A DNA stretch of 64,000 nucleotides from an uncultured Pelagibacteraceae bacterium (GTDB lineage Bacteria > Pseudomonadota > Alphaproteobacteria > Pelagibacterales > Pelagibacteraceae). Numbering within the stretch: the stretch's first letter is position 1; each line of letters begins with the position of its first letter. The notes beneath the pieces were generated by a model. The model ran no database searches. It was not told the DNA's origin and was given only the letters and a program-made list of their open reading frames with translations. Position numbers and translations under genes: made by a program. The stretch is taken from positions 1 to 64,000 of the forward strand of contig CACORY010000004.1 in assembly GCA_902629695.1 (NCBI GenBank), read 5' to 3'. Below, in pieces: positions 20,974 through 30,846 of the stretch.

Positions 20974-21372
20974 ATGAGTAAAAAAAAGAAAAAAGACCTT
21001 AACAAGAACAAGATTGTTAGATCTGTGAATAACAATATTAGATCTAGTGTAAGAAAATTAAATCCGATATTAAAGAATATAGTTGGAAAAAAAGTTGAAG
21101 TAGCCATAAGAGATTTGCAATTTTCTGAAAAAAGAGTCACTAAAGATATAAGAAAGACTATAAGTTCAGCGGTTGCGAATGCTGAGAATAACTTTCAATA
21201 TGATATCGATAAATTAATAGTTAAAGAAGCTTATTGTGGAAAAAAAATTATCATGAAAAGATTTAGACCAAGAGCAAAGGGAAGAGCAGCGCCAATATTA
21301 AAACCTTTCTCAAGTGTAACTATCATTCTTTCAGAGGCAAAAAAAGTGGAGGCACATGGGACAAAAAGTTAA
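20974..21372 (+). CDS. rplV: 50S ribosomal protein L22
   Basis: Tunnel-lining protein whose beta-hairpin lies at the constriction. The 132-aa protein has the hairpin segment [20 protein letters not shown] near the C-terminus. The first 20 residues are a basic extension ([13 protein letters not shown]), making it longer than the roughly 110-aa E. coli form. Its 3' end overlaps rpsC by 17 bp in another frame. Confidence 0.95.
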   Translation: MSKKKKKDLNKNKIVRSVNNNIRSSVRKLNPILKNIVGKKVEVAIRDLQFSEKRVTKDIRKTISSAVANAENNFQYDIDKLIVKEAYCGKKIIMKRFRPRAKGRAAPILKPFSSVTIILSEAKKVEAHGTKS

Positions 21373-22036
21373 TCCTGTCGGTTTTAGATTAGGTGTCAAT
21401 AGAGGATGGGACTCTGTTTGGTATGCTAAAAAGAAAGATTTTGGAAATTATTTAATCGAAGATTTTAAAATACGAGAATATATTAAGAAAAATGTAATAA
21501 ATTCTGGAGTTTCAAAAGTAATGATCGAAAGGACTGCAAATAAATGTTATGTAACTATTTATACTTCAAGACCAGGGTTCGTAATTGGAAAAAAGGGAAG
21601 CGATATTGATAAAATTAAAAATAATTTATCAAAATTTACTTCAAATGAAGTTACTCTAAATATAAAAGAGGTTAAAAAACCGGAAACAAATGCTTATCTT
21701 GTAGCTGAAAATATTGCTCAACAATTAGTAAAAAGAATTTCTTATAGAAGAGCAATGAAAAGGGCTATGCAATCTTGTTTAAGATTAGGAGCTAAAGGAA
21801 TAAAAGTTTCTATAAGTGGACGACTTGGTGGAAATGAAATAGCAAGAACTGAATGGTTAAGAGACGGAAGTATACCATCTCATACACTTAGAGCAGATAT
21901 TGATTATGCTGAAGCAGAAGCACTGACAACTTATGGTATTATTGGTATTAAAGTTTGGATTTATAAAGGAGAAGTTTTTGCGAAAGAATTTAGTCAAGAG
22001 ACAAACAAAGTTTCTCCAAAGGAAGGTAAAGAATAA
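21356..22036 (+). CDS. rpsC: 30S ribosomal protein S3
   Basis: mRNA-entry-site protein with helicase-like activity together with S4 and S5. The 226-aa protein begins [19 protein letters not shown] and has the KH motif [20 protein letters not shown] near residues 75-95. The start overlaps the last 17 bp of rplV, and the conserved N-terminus supports it. Confidence 0.97.
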   Translation: MGQKVNPVGFRLGVNRGWDSVWYAKKKDFGNYLIEDFKIREYIKKNVINSGVSKVMIERTANKCYVTIYTSRPGFVIGKKGSDIDKIKNNLSKFTSNEVTLNIKEVKKPETNAYLVAENIAQQLVKRISYRRAMKRAMQSCLRLGAKGIKVSISGRLGGNEIARTEWLRDGSIPSHTLRADIDYAEAEALTTYGIIGIKVWIYKGEVFAKEFSQETNKVSPKEGKE

Positions 22037-22446
22037 TGCTTCAACCAGTAAGAACAAAATGGCGAAAAGCCCATAAAGGAAGAATCCATGGTAATGCTTC
22101 TAGAGCTAATTTTATAAATTATGGCGCCTATGCATTAAAAGCTTTAACCCCAGATAGAGTAACTGGTAAACAAATAGAGGCAGCCCGAGTTGCTCTAACA
22201 AGACATATGAAAAGACAAGGAAGGGTATGGACTAGGATTTTCCCAAATATTCCTGTATCAAAAAAACCAATTGAAGTCAGAATGGGAAAAGGAAAAGGTT
22301 CACCAGAATTTTATGCGTGTAGAGTAAAACCAGGTAGAATTTTATTTGAAGTTGATGGAGTATCAGAACAAATTGCAAAAGAAGCATTATATAAAGCTTC
22401 AGCAAAACTACCTATCAAAACTAAAACTATAAAGAGGTTTGCTTAA
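22036..22446 (+). CDS. rplP: 50S ribosomal protein L16
   Basis: Late-assembly protein next to the A-site tRNA elbow. The 136-aa sequence has [18 protein letters not shown] at the start and [20 protein letters not shown] with [20 protein letters not shown], including the Arg that is hydroxylated in some species. It overlaps rpsC by one base. Confidence 0.97.
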   Translation: MLQPVRTKWRKAHKGRIHGNASRANFINYGAYALKALTPDRVTGKQIEAARVALTRHMKRQGRVWTRIFPNIPVSKKPIEVRMGKGKGSPEFYACRVKPGRILFEVDGVSEQIAKEALYKASAKLPIKTKTIKRFA

Positions 22447-22635
22447 ATGAAAAAAAAAGAAATTAAAAAATTATCTAAAGACGAAATTTTAAAAAATATT
22501 GATAAATTTAAAAAAGATTTATTTAATTTTAGGTTCCAAAAAATTAGTTCGCAGGTTACAAATCCTGCAAAAATTAGTGAGACTAAAAAAAATATTGCAA
22601 GACTTAAAACAGTTTTAAGAGGAAAAAATGCCTAA
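22447..22635 (+). CDS. rpmC: 50S ribosomal protein L29
   Basis: Small helical-hairpin protein near the tunnel exit. The 62-aa sequence contains the family core [20 protein letters not shown] and [10 protein letters not shown]. It directly follows rplP and overlaps rpsQ by 8 bp. Confidence 0.93.
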   Translation: MKKKEIKKLSKDEILKNIDKFKKDLFNFRFQKISSQVTNPAKISETKKNIARLKTVLRGKNA

Positions 22636-22864
22636 AAAAATATTAAAAGGTGTAGTTGTGAGTGATAAACCAAACAAAACTATTACAGTAATGGTTGAAA
22701 GAAAATATTCTCATCCATTATTAAAGAAGGTAGTTAAAGTAAGAAAAAAATATAATGCGCATGATGAGAACAATAAATTTAAAATTGGTGATAAAGTTTC
22801 TATTATCGAAAGTAAACCAATTTCTAAAAACAAAAAATTTCAAGTTATGGATGGTTTAAAATAA
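22628..22864 (+). CDS. rpsQ: 30S ribosomal protein S17
   Basis: Primary 16S rRNA-binding OB-fold protein. The 78-aa protein shows [20 protein letters not shown] and the basic [15 protein letters not shown] stretch. It overlaps rpmC by 8 bp and rplN by one base. Confidence 0.95.
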   Translation: MPKKILKGVVVSDKPNKTITVMVERKYSHPLLKKVVKVRKKYNAHDENNKFKIGDKVSIIESKPISKNKKFQVMDGLK

Positions 22865-23232
22865 TGATACAAGTACAAACAGAATTATTAGTTGCTGACA
22901 ACACTGGAGCAAAAAAAATTGAGTGTATTAAAGTTTTAGGTGGATCAAAGAGACGATATGCAAGCATTGGTGACACAATTGTAATTGCTGTAAAAGAGGC
23001 AATACCAAAAGGTAAAGTTAAAAAAGGCTCTGTTCATAAAGCTGTGGTTGTGAGAGTTAAAAAAGGTATTCATAGAGATGATGGGTCTAAAGTAAGATTT
23101 GATAATAATGCAGCAGTTTTAGTTGATGATAAAGGTGAACCTGTTGGAACAAGAATATTTGGACCAGTGACAAGAGAATTAAGAAATCGAGGTCAAATGA
23201 AGATAATTTCTTTAGCGCCGGAGGTTTTATAA
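22864..23232 (+). CDS. rplN: 50S ribosomal protein L14
   Basis: Inter-subunit bridge protein and docking site for the silencing factor RsfS. The 122-aa sequence has [20 protein letters not shown] and ends [20 protein letters not shown], both strongly conserved. It starts the spc-type gene set. Confidence 0.97.
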   Translation: MIQVQTELLVADNTGAKKIECIKVLGGSKRRYASIGDTIVIAVKEAIPKGKVKKGSVHKAVVVRVKKGIHRDDGSKVRFDNNAAVLVDDKGEPVGTRIFGPVTRELRNRGQMKIISLAPEVL

Positions 23233-23480
23233 TGATTAAGAAGGGTCTTAAAGTAATTGTTTTAACTGGAAAAGATAAAAAAAAAGAAGGCGAAATAATT
23301 GAAATAGACAGACAAAATAATAGAGCGAAAGTTAAAGATATTAATATGGTAAAGAAACATATTAAAACAACAAAAGAAAAAAAAGGTGGAATTGTTTCAA
23401 TAGAAAGCTTTATTAATTTATCTAATCTAAAATTAGTAGAAGAAAAAAAGAAAAACAAAAAAGTTGAGGTGAAAAAATAA
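23232..23480 (+). CDS. rplX: 50S ribosomal protein L24
   Basis: Assembly-initiator protein near the tunnel exit, with an N-terminal KOW motif ([20 protein letters not shown]). At 82 aa it is shorter than the roughly 104-aa E. coli protein and ends in a Lys-rich tail. It overlaps rplN and rplE by one base each. Confidence 0.94.
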   Translation: MIKKGLKVIVLTGKDKKKEGEIIEIDRQNNRAKVKDINMVKKHIKTTKEKKGGIVSIESFINLSNLKLVEEKKKNKKVEVKK

Positions 23481-24034
23481 TGACACCAAGATTAAAAGAA
23501 TTGTATTTTAAAGAAATTCAACCTGATTTAAAAACAAAGTTAGGCTTAAAAAATATATATATGGGACCTAAAATACAAAAAGTTATTTTAAATATGGGTT
23601 TAGGACTAGATGGAAATGACTCTAAAGTTTTAAAATCGTGTGAGGAAGATTTAGCAAAGATAACTGGTCAAAAACCTGTCGTAACAAAATTTAAAAAATC
23701 AGTTGCAAATTTTAAAACTCGTAAAGGATCGAATGCAGGTTTAAAAGTAACTTTAAGAAAAGATAAGATGTATGAATTTCTAGATAGACTTGTTAATATT
23801 GCTTTGCCAAGAATTAAAGATTTTAGAGGTTTGTCTGTAAATGGTTTTGATAATTTTGGAAATTATTCATTTGGAGTAAAGGAACATATTATTTTTCCAG
23901 AGGTTAGTTTTGATAGAGCAGATAAAGTAAGAGGGCTAGATATAATTATTGTTATATCTGCCAAAAATAAGGAACATAGTTTTGCTTTATTAGAAAAGTT
24001 GAATTTCCCATTTATTAAAAAAGGAGATAACTAG
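23480..24034 (+). CDS. rplE: 50S ribosomal protein L5
   Basis: 5S rRNA-binding protein contacting the P-site tRNA. The 184-aa protein has KVILNMGLGLDGNDSK, GQKPVVTKFKKSVANFKTRK, the loop RIKDFRGLSVNGFDNFGNYS, and VKEHIIFPEVSFD. It begins in the last base of rplX. Confidence 0.97.
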   Translation: MTPRLKELYFKEIQPDLKTKLGLKNIYMGPKIQKVILNMGLGLDGNDSKVLKSCEEDLAKITGQKPVVTKFKKSVANFKTRKGSNAGLKVTLRKDKMYEFLDRLVNIALPRIKDFRGLSVNGFDNFGNYSFGVKEHIIFPEVSFDRADKVRGLDIIIVISAKNKEHSFALLEKLNFPFIKKGDN

Positions 24035-24035
24035 A

Positions 24036-24341
24036 ATGGCTAAATTAAGTTCAATAAATAAGAATAACAGAAGAATAAAACTTTCAAATAAGTTTTATAA
24101 AAAAAGAGAAAAATTAAAAAAGATCATTATGAATAAAAAGCTTCCGCTAGATGAAAGATTTATAGCGCAACAAAAGTTATCAAAATTGCCAAGAAATTCA
24201 GCTAAGGTAAGAGTGATGAACAGGTGTCAAATTACTGGAAGACCTCACGGTGTTTATAGAAAATTAAGAATATCTAGGATTGCATTACGTCAACTCGGAT
24301 TGCAAGGAAAGATACCTGGATTAGTAAAATCAAGTTGGTAG
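24036..24341 (+). CDS. rpsN: 30S ribosomal protein S14 (long, zinc-free form)
   Basis: Small-subunit head assembly protein. At 101 aa it is the long C-minus type: the CxxC pairs of the zinc form are absent and only one Cys occurs, in RVMNRCQITGRPHGVYRKL. The C-terminus is RQLGLQGKIPGLVKSSW. It is placed between rplE and rpsH as usual. Confidence 0.96.
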   Translation: MAKLSSINKNNRRIKLSNKFYKKREKLKKIIMNKKLPLDERFIAQQKLSKLPRNSAKVRVMNRCQITGRPHGVYRKLRISRIALRQLGLQGKIPGLVKSSW

Positions 24342-24351
24342 AAAGGATAAT

Positions 24352-24747
24352 ATGAGTTTAAGTGACCCAATAGGAGATATGATTGCAAGAGTAAAAAATG
24401 CTCAAGATAGAAATCATAAAAAAGTTAGTTTGCCATCTTCTAATTTTAAAACAAAAATTGCTGATATATTGAAAAATGAGGGATTTATAAAAGACTTTAA
24501 AGTTAGTAATGATAATAATAAATCAATATTATCTTTAGAGCTAAAGTATCACTCAGGAAATCCAGTGATAAGCGCTTTTGAAAGAGTTTCAAAACCAGGA
24601 AGAAGAATTTTTTCAAGTGCTGATGGATTACCAAAGATAAATAATGGTCTTGGTATTGCAATTATTTCTACACCTAAAGGTGTTATGACTGATATTGACG
24701 CAAGAAAACAACGAGTAGGTGGAGAAATTATTTGTAAGGTATTTTAA
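24352..24747 (+). CDS. rpsH: 30S ribosomal protein S8
   Basis: 16S rRNA central-domain protein; in E. coli it represses the spc operon. The 131-aa sequence has DPIGDMIARVKNAQDRNHKK and GLGIAIISTPKGVMTDIDAR. A GAAAGGA motif lies 5 nt before its ATG, one of the clearer ribosome-binding sites here. It overlaps rplF by one base. Confidence 0.97.
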   Translation: MSLSDPIGDMIARVKNAQDRNHKKVSLPSSNFKTKIADILKNEGFIKDFKVSNDNNKSILSLELKYHSGNPVISAFERVSKPGRRIFSSADGLPKINNGLGIAIISTPKGVMTDIDARKQRVGGEIICKVF

Positions 24748-25283
24748 TGTCTAAAATTGGTAAAATAAATATATCTATCCCTGATAAAGTAAAAGTCGCT
24801 TTAGCGGGAAATATCTTAAATGTAGAGGGTCCACAAGGTAAAAGTTCAATTGATATAGACCTAGATATCTTTAACCTTGATATTAAAGACAAAGAAATTT
24901 CGATTAAACCTAAAAAAATTGATGAAAACACAAAAAGATTATGGGGCATGAATAGAAGTTTAATAAACAACGCTGTAATTGGATCAAGCACGGGTTATGA
25001 AAAAATTCTTGAATTAGTGGGAGTTGGATACAGAGCAGCATTAAAAGAAAATAAATTGAGTCTTCAACTTGGATATAGTCATGACATAGATTTTGATATC
25101 CCTGATGGAATTAAAATAGTTGTAGAAAAACAAACTACATTAAAGATAACTGGTTCAGACAAACAAAAAGTTGGTTCAGTAGCTTCCAAGTTGAAAACTT
25201 TAAGAAAAATTGAGCCATATAAAGGTAAAGGTGTTAGAGAAAAAGGACAATATGTTCTTAAAAAAGAAGGAAAGAAAAAATAA
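24747..25283 (+). CDS. rplF: 50S ribosomal protein L6
   Basis: Protein at the base of the L7/L12 stalk that binds the sarcin-ricin region. The 178-aa sequence has two tandem L6 domains; the second contains [16 protein letters not shown] and [18 protein letters not shown]. Overlaps of one base with rpsH and rplR suggest coupled translation. Confidence 0.97.
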   Translation: MSKIGKINISIPDKVKVALAGNILNVEGPQGKSSIDIDLDIFNLDIKDKEISIKPKKIDENTKRLWGMNRSLINNAVIGSSTGYEKILELVGVGYRAALKENKLSLQLGYSHDIDFDIPDGIKIVVEKQTTLKITGSDKQKVGSVASKLKTLRKIEPYKGKGVREKGQYVLKKEGKKK

Positions 25284-25639
25284 TGAAACTTAATACAACG
25301 ACTAGAAAAAGATTTAGAGTTAGCAATAAGGTTAAAAAAGTTGCCTCAGATGGAAGATTTAGACTAAGTATATCAAGATCATCAAGAAATATTTCAGCTC
25401 AAATAATTGATGATAAAAAAAATATTACACTTTTAGCAGCATCTTCAATTGAAAAAGACATAAAATCAAAATCTAAAGTTAATAAATCTGATTTATCAAA
25501 AATTGTAGCAGAAAAACTAGCAAAAAAAGCTCAAGAAAAAAAAATAACAAAAATATTTTTTGATAGAGGCGTTTATAAATATCATGGAAGAATAAAAATA
25601 TTTGCTGAAACTTTAAGAAAAAATGGGATGGAATTTTAA
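25283..25639 (+). CDS. rplR: 50S ribosomal protein L18
   Basis: 5S rRNA-binding central-protuberance protein. The 118-aa protein has a basic N-terminal arm ([12 protein letters not shown]), [19 protein letters not shown], and the C-terminal [20 protein letters not shown]. Its stop lies one base before the preferred rpsE ATG. Confidence 0.96.
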   Translation: MKLNTTTRKRFRVSNKVKKVASDGRFRLSISRSSRNISAQIIDDKKNITLLAASSIEKDIKSKSKVNKSDLSKIVAEKLAKKAQEKKITKIFFDRGVYKYHGRIKIFAETLRKNGMEF

Positions 25640-25640
25640 T

Positions 25641-26153
25641 ATGGAAAATAAAGATAAAAAAAGTGATAATATTCTCGAAAAGCTCGTTCATATCAACAGA
25701 ATAACCAAAGTTGTTAAAGGTGGTAGAAGGTTTGGGTTTTCAGCATTAGTAGTTGTAGGAAATCAATCTGGAAGAATTGGAATAGCTCATGCAAAAGCTA
25801 AACAAGTTCCTGATGCTATTAAAAAAGCAAATGAAATGGCAAGAAGAAAATTGATACATATTCCATTAAGAGAAGGAAGAACTATTCATCACGATGTTAA
25901 GGCAAAGGATGGATCAGGGAAAATAGTATTGAGGGCTGCCTCTAAAGGAACAGGTATAATAGCAGGAGGACCAGTCAGAGCTGTTTGTGAAGTATTGGGT
26001 GTTAAAGATATTGTTGCAAAATCTATGGGTACTTCTAATGCTCATAATGTCATAAGAGCTACAATGAAAGCTTTGTTGAAGCAAAGTTCACCAAAACAAA
26101 TCTCTACAATTAGGAATAAGAAAATATCAGAAATTATAGAAAAAAGAGGATAA
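25641..26153 (+). CDS. rpsE: 30S ribosomal protein S5
   Basis: Decoding-fidelity and mRNA-entry protein. It has the dsRNA-binding-like domain ([20 protein letters not shown]) and [20 protein letters not shown]. The ORF track starts at 25623 inside rplR; I prefer the ATG at 25641 (170 aa), one base after the rplR stop, with a GGATGG element 9-14 nt upstream. rplO follows immediately and no rpmD (L30) gene separates them. Confidence 0.95.
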   Translation: MENKDKKSDNILEKLVHINRITKVVKGGRRFGFSALVVVGNQSGRIGIAHAKAKQVPDAIKKANEMARRKLIHIPLREGRTIHHDVKAKDGSGKIVLRAASKGTGIIAGGPVRAVCEVLGVKDIVAKSMGTSNAHNVIRATMKALLKQSSPKQISTIRNKKISEIIEKRG

Positions 26154-26605
26154 TGATTACATTAAATAATAGAGTAAAATTAAACAAAACTAAAATAAGA
26201 GTTGGTCGAGGAATAGGTTCAGGTAAAGGGAAAACTTCAGGTAGAGGTGTGAAGGGACAAAAATCTAGATCGGGTGTAGCTATAAAAAGTTTTGAGGGTG
26301 GTCAGATGCCCTTATATAGGAGACTGCCAAAAAGAGGGTTTAATCCTATTGGAAATAAGAATATAGCAATTCTTAATTTAGATAAAATTCAATTATATAT
26401 CGATAAAAAAAATATCAAAGCTAGTGATACAATAAACACATCTTTGTTAAAAAAATTAAAATTAATCAATAAGAATTCCGTAAAACTTAAAATTTTAGGA
26501 TCGGGTGAAATTAAAGACAAAATCAATATAGAGGCGGATTTGGCCTCAAAATCGGCAGTAGAAAAACTTGAAAAAGTTGGTGGTTCTATTCAAATAAAAA
26601 AATAA
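26153..26605 (+). CDS. rplO: 50S ribosomal protein L15
   Basis: Late-assembly large-subunit protein. The 150-aa sequence has the Gly-rich N-terminal extension [20 protein letters not shown] and the [17 protein letters not shown] motif. Its ATG overlaps the rpsE stop (TAATG), so the usual rpmD slot is absent. Confidence 0.97.
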   Translation: MITLNNRVKLNKTKIRVGRGIGSGKGKTSGRGVKGQKSRSGVAIKSFEGGQMPLYRRLPKRGFNPIGNKNIAILNLDKIQLYIDKKNIKASDTINTSLLKKLKLINKNSVKLKILGSGEIKDKINIEADLASKSAVEKLEKVGGSIQIKK

Positions 26606-26615
26606 TTTTTAGTTT

Positions 26616-27899
26616 ATGAGTTCGTCTTCATCAAGTAATGATTTAAAAAATAGAATAATTTTTACAATTGCAATACTTGCAGTCTATAGATTAGGAACAT
26701 TTATTCCTTTACCAGGCATTGACCCTGAACAATTAAGAATAATGATGGAAGGAAATCAAAAAGGGTTACTAGGAATGTTTAACGTATTTGCTGGAGGTGC
26801 TGTGAGTAGAATGGCAATTTTTGCTTTAGGAATAATGCCATATATTTCCTCATCAATCATTGTTCAACTTTTAACAGGAGTTTCTGATTATTTTAAAAAT
26901 TTGAAAGCTCAAGGTGAGATAGGCAGATCAAAAATAACTCAGATAACAAGATATGGAACAGTTTTATTAGCGACTGTACAAGGCTACGGTTTAGCTGTTG
27001 GATTAGAGTCATCTGCGAATTTAGTTATTAATCCGGGTTTATTTTTTAAAGTTTCGACTGTAACTACTATCGTGGCAGGAACAATATTTCTTATGTGGTT
27101 AGGAGAACAAATTACTCAAAGAGGAATTGGTAATGGAATATCTCTAATAATTTTCGCTGGTATCGTTGCTGAAATCCCAAGAGCTTTGGTTACAACTTTT
27201 GAATTAGGTAGAACTGGAGCAATATCAACTGTAATGATAATTGGAATTTTTGTTTTATTAATTTTAACAATTTTATTTATTGTTTTTATGGAGAGAGCTT
27301 TGAGGAAAATTTTGATTAATTACCCTAAAAGACAGATGGGTAATAAAATGTATGGAGGAGAGTCATCACATCTTCCACTTAAGATAAATCAAGCAGGTGT
27401 GATTCCCGCAATATTTGCATCTGCATTACTATTATTACCAGTTACTTTTTCTAATTTTAATTTTTCTGAAAATGAAACTTTTTTAAATTTAAGCTCTTAT
27501 TTTACCCAAGGGCAGCCTTTGTATATGTTATTGTATGCTTCTGGAATAATATTTTTTACTTTTTTTTATACTTCAATTACGTTTAATCCTGTAGAGACTG
27601 CTGATAATTTAAGAAAGTATGGAGGATTTATTCCTGGTATACGCCCTGGTGAGAGCACTGCTTTATATATAGAAAATATTTTGACAAAATTAACAACAAT
27701 TGGAGCATTATATTTAACACTTGTTTGTTTGATGCCTGAATTTTTGATTGCAAATTATCCGATACCATTTTATTTAGGTGGTACCTCAATTTTAATTGTA
27801 GTTGTAGTTGCAATTGACACAGTCACTCAAATTCAAACTAGACTTATGAGCTCGCAATACGAACAGCTAATAAAAAAAACAAAGTTTGGAAGATCTTAA
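26616..27899 (+). CDS. secY: Preprotein translocase subunit SecY
   Basis: Ten-span core of the SecYEG channel. The 427-aa protein begins with the first span (RIIFTIAILAVYRLGTFIPL), has LGIMPYISSSIIVQLLTGV (TM2), the cytosolic loop NYPKRQMGNKMYGGESSHLP that binds SecA or ribosomes, and RKYGGFIPGIRPGEST. Length and topology are normal. It directly precedes adk. Confidence 0.97.
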   Translation: MSSSSSSNDLKNRIIFTIAILAVYRLGTFIPLPGIDPEQLRIMMEGNQKGLLGMFNVFAGGAVSRMAIFALGIMPYISSSIIVQLLTGVSDYFKNLKAQGEIGRSKITQITRYGTVLLATVQGYGLAVGLESSANLVINPGLFFKVSTVTTIVAGTIFLMWLGEQITQRGIGNGISLIIFAGIVAEIPRALVTTFELGRTGAISTVMIIGIFVLLILTILFIVFMERALRKILINYPKRQMGNKMYGGESSHLPLKINQAGVIPAIFASALLLLPVTFSNFNFSENETFLNLSSYFTQGQPLYMLLYASGIIFFTFFYTSITFNPVETADNLRKYGGFIPGIRPGESTALYIENILTKLTTIGALYLTLVCLMPEFLIANYPIPFYLGGTSILIVVVVAIDTVTQIQTRLMSSQYEQLIKKTKFGRS

Positions 27900-28463
27900 G
27901 TGAATATTATCCTGTTTGGACCTCCTGGAGCTGGAAAAGGCACTCAAGCAAAATTTTTAGTAACAAAACTCAAAGGTTATCAAATATCCACAGGTGACAT
28001 GTTAAGAGATGAGATACAAAAAAATTCAGATATTGGAAAAAAAATAATTGATGATATGAATGAAGGAAAATTTGTGAGTGATGTGATCGTTAATAATTTA
28101 ATTAAGAATGTTATATTTGATAATCAAAAAAAAGGAAAATTAATATTTGATGGATATCCAAGATCTTTAAGTCAAGCAGAGAATCTAGATTTACTATTAA
28201 AAAACTCAAATCAAAAAATTGATTTTATTTTTTTTCTAAATGTTAATAAGGACACAATAATTAAAAGAATTGAAAAGAGAAAAATAATAGAAAAAAGATT
28301 AGACGATGAATTGGATACCATTCTGAAAAGATACGATACATATATGGAAACAACAAAACCAGTATTAGAATTCTATTCAAAAAAACCAAATTTTTATGAA
28401 ATTGATGGTGCTCTAGAAATTGATCAAATTACTAATAAAATTGGGGCTTTTCTTAGGGTTTAA
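27900..28463 (+). CDS. adk: Adenylate kinase
   Basis: Catalyses ATP + AMP to 2 ADP. The 187-aa protein has the P-loop FGPPGAGKGTQAKFL at the N-terminus, the AMP-binding STGDMLRDEI, and DGYPRSLSQAENL. It is the short form without the zinc-finger LID. Translation starts at a GTG placed directly after the secY stop (TAAGTG). Its stop is followed by the rpsM promoter region. Confidence 0.96.
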   Translation: MNIILFGPPGAGKGTQAKFLVTKLKGYQISTGDMLRDEIQKNSDIGKKIIDDMNEGKFVSDVIVNNLIKNVIFDNQKKGKLIFDGYPRSLSQAENLDLLLKNSNQKIDFIFFLNVNKDTIIKRIEKRKIIEKRLDDELDTILKRYDTYMETTKPVLEFYSKKPNFYEIDGALEIDQITNKIGAFLRV

Positions 28464-28467
28464 GACA

Positions 28468-28495
28468 TTGACTTTGGAAGATCTTCTTATATAAA
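28468..28495 (+). promoter_or_regulatory. Candidate promoter for rpsM-rpsK-rpoA-rplQ
   Basis: TTGACT and TATAAA are separated by 16 bp in the 55-bp adk-rpsM gap. The spacer contains the palindrome GAAGATCTTC. This would give the alpha-operon genes a start site of their own besides readthrough from the S10/spc genes. Confidence 0.55.
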
Positions 28496-28518
28496 AGGCT
28501 AAATTTATCACAAAATTT

Positions 28519-28902
28519 ATGGCTCGTATTGCAGGTATTAATATTCCACAAAATAAACTAGTCCATATAGGGTTGACTTATATTTATGGTATTGGAAATA
28601 AATTTTCCCAAAAAATTTGTAAATCTTTGGAAATTCCAAGAGAAAAAAGAGTAAATCAATTAACTGATGAAGAAATATTAAAGATAAGAGAATATATTGA
28701 TCAAAATTTTAAAGTTGAGGGAGATTTAAGAAGAGATTATTCTTTAAGTATAAAAAGATTAATCGACCTAGCTTGTTATAGAGGCTCAAGGCATAGAAAA
28801 AAATTACCAGTAAGAGGCCAAAGAACGAGATGTAATGCCAGAACTAGAAAAGGTAAAGCAATTGCTATTGCTGGTAAAAAATTAACACCGCTTAAAAAAT
28901 AA
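28519..28902 (+). CDS. rpsM: 30S ribosomal protein S13
   Basis: Head protein contacting P-site tRNA and the large subunit. The 127-aa sequence has [20 protein letters not shown], the helix-turn [14 protein letters not shown] and the basic tail [16 protein letters not shown]. It heads the alpha-operon gene order (rpsM, rpsK, rpoA, rplQ; rpsD is not between them). Confidence 0.97.
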   Translation: MARIAGINIPQNKLVHIGLTYIYGIGNKFSQKICKSLEIPREKRVNQLTDEEILKIREYIDQNFKVEGDLRRDYSLSIKRLIDLACYRGSRHRKKLPVRGQRTRCNARTRKGKAIAIAGKKLTPLKK

Positions 28903-28904
28903 TT

Positions 28905-29354
28905 ATGGCTAAAGTTGATAAGGTTGAAAACAAAGACCAAAAAGTTGAAAAATCTTCAAAGAAGGTAGCTAAAAGCTCTTATTCTAAAAAGAAAAAAACA
29001 AAAAAAAATATTTTAAATGGAATTGCCTATGTACAGTCTACATTTAATAATACGATAATTTCTATTGCTGATACAAACGGAAATGTAATTTCATGGGCTT
29101 CAGCTGGTCAAAAAGGTTTTAAAGGGTCAAGAAAATCAACTCCATATGCCGCTCAAATTGCTGCAGACTCAGCTGCTTCCAAAGCATTAGAATTTGGAAT
29201 GAAAACTTTATCCGTTGAAGTGAAAGGTCCCGGGTCGGGAAGAGAAACTGCTTTGAGAGCTTTGCAAGCAAGAGGCTTTAAAATTTTATCTATAAAAGAT
29301 ACTACACCAATGCCACATAACGGTACAAGACCACCAAAAAAAAGGAGAGTTTAA
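28905..29354 (+). CDS. rpsK: 30S ribosomal protein S11
   Basis: Platform protein lining the E-site mRNA path. The core ([21 protein letters not shown] through [15 protein letters not shown]) is standard. The 149-aa protein carries about 20 extra N-terminal residues that are Lys/Ser/Val-rich compared with the usual 129-aa form. It overlaps rpoA by one base. Confidence 0.97.
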   Translation: MAKVDKVENKDQKVEKSSKKVAKSSYSKKKKTKKNILNGIAYVQSTFNNTIISIADTNGNVISWASAGQKGFKGSRKSTPYAAQIAADSAASKALEFGMKTLSVEVKGPGSGRETALRALQARGFKILSIKDTTPMPHNGTRPPKKRRV

Positions 29355-30382
29355 TGGAAACTGAAAACGTAAACGTAAAAAATTGGAAATCACTTATTAA
29401 ACCAACTAAACTTGATGTAAAGATAAGTGATGATTTAACCCAAGCAACAATTATAGCTGAGCCATTAGAAAAAGGTTATGGACTAACATTAGGTAATTCG
29501 CTAAGAAGAATACTTTTATCATCTATAAGAGGTGCGGCCGTCACTTCAATTCAAATTGATGGAGTTTTACATGAATTTACATCTATCAAAGGTGTAAGAG
29601 AAGATGTCACTGATATTGTTTTGAATGTAAAGTCCTTAGCTTTGAAATGTTCATCTGAGGGTACAAAAAAACTTGTTTTAGATGCAAAAGGTCCAGGTGA
29701 AATCAAAGCATCAAATATTACCCCTGTTGCTGATGTCGAAATACTGAATCCTGATCTAGTAATTTGTAACTTAGATGAAAATACAAATTTTCACATGGAA
29801 ATGAATGTAAATACTGGAAAAGGTTACGTGCCTGCTGAATTAAATAAACCAGAAGAGCCACCTTTAGGATTAATAGCCATAGACTCTTTATACAGTCCTG
29901 TAAAAAAAGTTTCATACTCTGTAAGTACAGCTAGAGAAGGAAAAGCTTTAGATTATGATAAATTAACAATGGTCGTCGAAACTAATGGATCAATATCTGC
30001 TGAGGATGCAGTTGCTTATTCAGCAAGAATTTTTCAAGATCAATTAAAAATGTTTATAAATTTTGATGAACCAGTCGAAGTTCCAGTAAAAGAAGTTTCA
30101 ACTGAGCCTGAGTTTAATAAAAATTTATTAAGAAAAGTTGATGAGTTAGAGCTATCGGTGAGATCAATGAATTGTTTAAAAAACGATAATATTATCTACA
30201 TAGGTGATTTAGTTCAAAAATCAGAGGGAGAAATGTTAAGAACTCCTAACTTTGGAAGAAAATCTCTTAATGAAATTAAAGAGGTTTTAACTGGTATGTC
30301 ATTATATCTAGGTATGGAAATTCCAAACTGGCCACCAGATAACATTGCTGAAATGTCTAAAAAACTAGAGGAGGCTATTTAA
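29354..30382 (+). CDS. rpoA: DNA-directed RNA polymerase subunit alpha
   Basis: Assembly scaffold of RNA polymerase and contact point for UP elements and activators. The 342-aa protein has the N-terminal dimerisation domain with [20 protein letters not shown] and the C-terminal domain with [20 protein letters not shown] and [16 protein letters not shown]. Both domains are complete. It overlaps rpsK and rplQ by one base each. Confidence 0.98.
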   Translation: METENVNVKNWKSLIKPTKLDVKISDDLTQATIIAEPLEKGYGLTLGNSLRRILLSSIRGAAVTSIQIDGVLHEFTSIKGVREDVTDIVLNVKSLALKCSSEGTKKLVLDAKGPGEIKASNITPVADVEILNPDLVICNLDENTNFHMEMNVNTGKGYVPAELNKPEEPPLGLIAIDSLYSPVKKVSYSVSTAREGKALDYDKLTMVVETNGSISAEDAVAYSARIFQDQLKMFINFDEPVEVPVKEVSTEPEFNKNLLRKVDELELSVRSMNCLKNDNIIYIGDLVQKSEGEMLRTPNFGRKSLNEIKEVLTGMSLYLGMEIPNWPPDNIAEMSKKLEEAI

Positions 30383-30828
30383 TGAGACACGGAATGGCCA
30401 ATAAAAAGTTAAATAGAACTTCTGAACACAGAAAAGCTTTGTTAATGAATATGCTTAATTCATTAATTAAATATGAGCAAATAAAGACTACTTTACCAAA
30501 AGCTAAGTTTTTAAAACCTCAGGCTGATAAGATAATTACATTAGGAAAGAAAGATTCATTACAAACAACAAAAATATTAGTTTCAAAATTACAAAATTCA
30601 CAATCAGCAAATAAAGTAAAAAAAACATTATCCAAAAGATATGAGAAAAGAAATGGCGGATACACTCGAATTGTTAAAGCTGGTTTTAGATATGGTGATA
30701 ATGCACCAATGGCAATTATAGAGTTTGTAGATAGAGATTTAGAGGCAAAAAGGGTCGATAGAAAAAAGAAAGATGACAAAAAAGAGGCAACAAATCAAGA
30801 AGATAAAAAAGTAGCCTCATCAAAATAA
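30382..30828 (+). CDS. rplQ: 50S ribosomal protein L17
   Basis: Large-subunit protein near the tunnel exit. The core RHGMANKKLNRTSEHRKALL and KRNGGYTRIVKAGFRYGDNA is conserved. The 148-aa protein ends in a roughly 25-residue Lys/Asp/Glu-rich tail. It closes the 28.6-kb ribosomal/RNA-polymerase block. Confidence 0.96.
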   Translation: MRHGMANKKLNRTSEHRKALLMNMLNSLIKYEQIKTTLPKAKFLKPQADKIITLGKKDSLQTTKILVSKLQNSQSANKVKKTLSKRYEKRNGGYTRIVKAGFRYGDNAPMAIIEFVDRDLEAKRVDRKKKDDKKEATNQEDKKVASSK

Positions 30829-30846
30829 AATCTTTAAATATAATTC

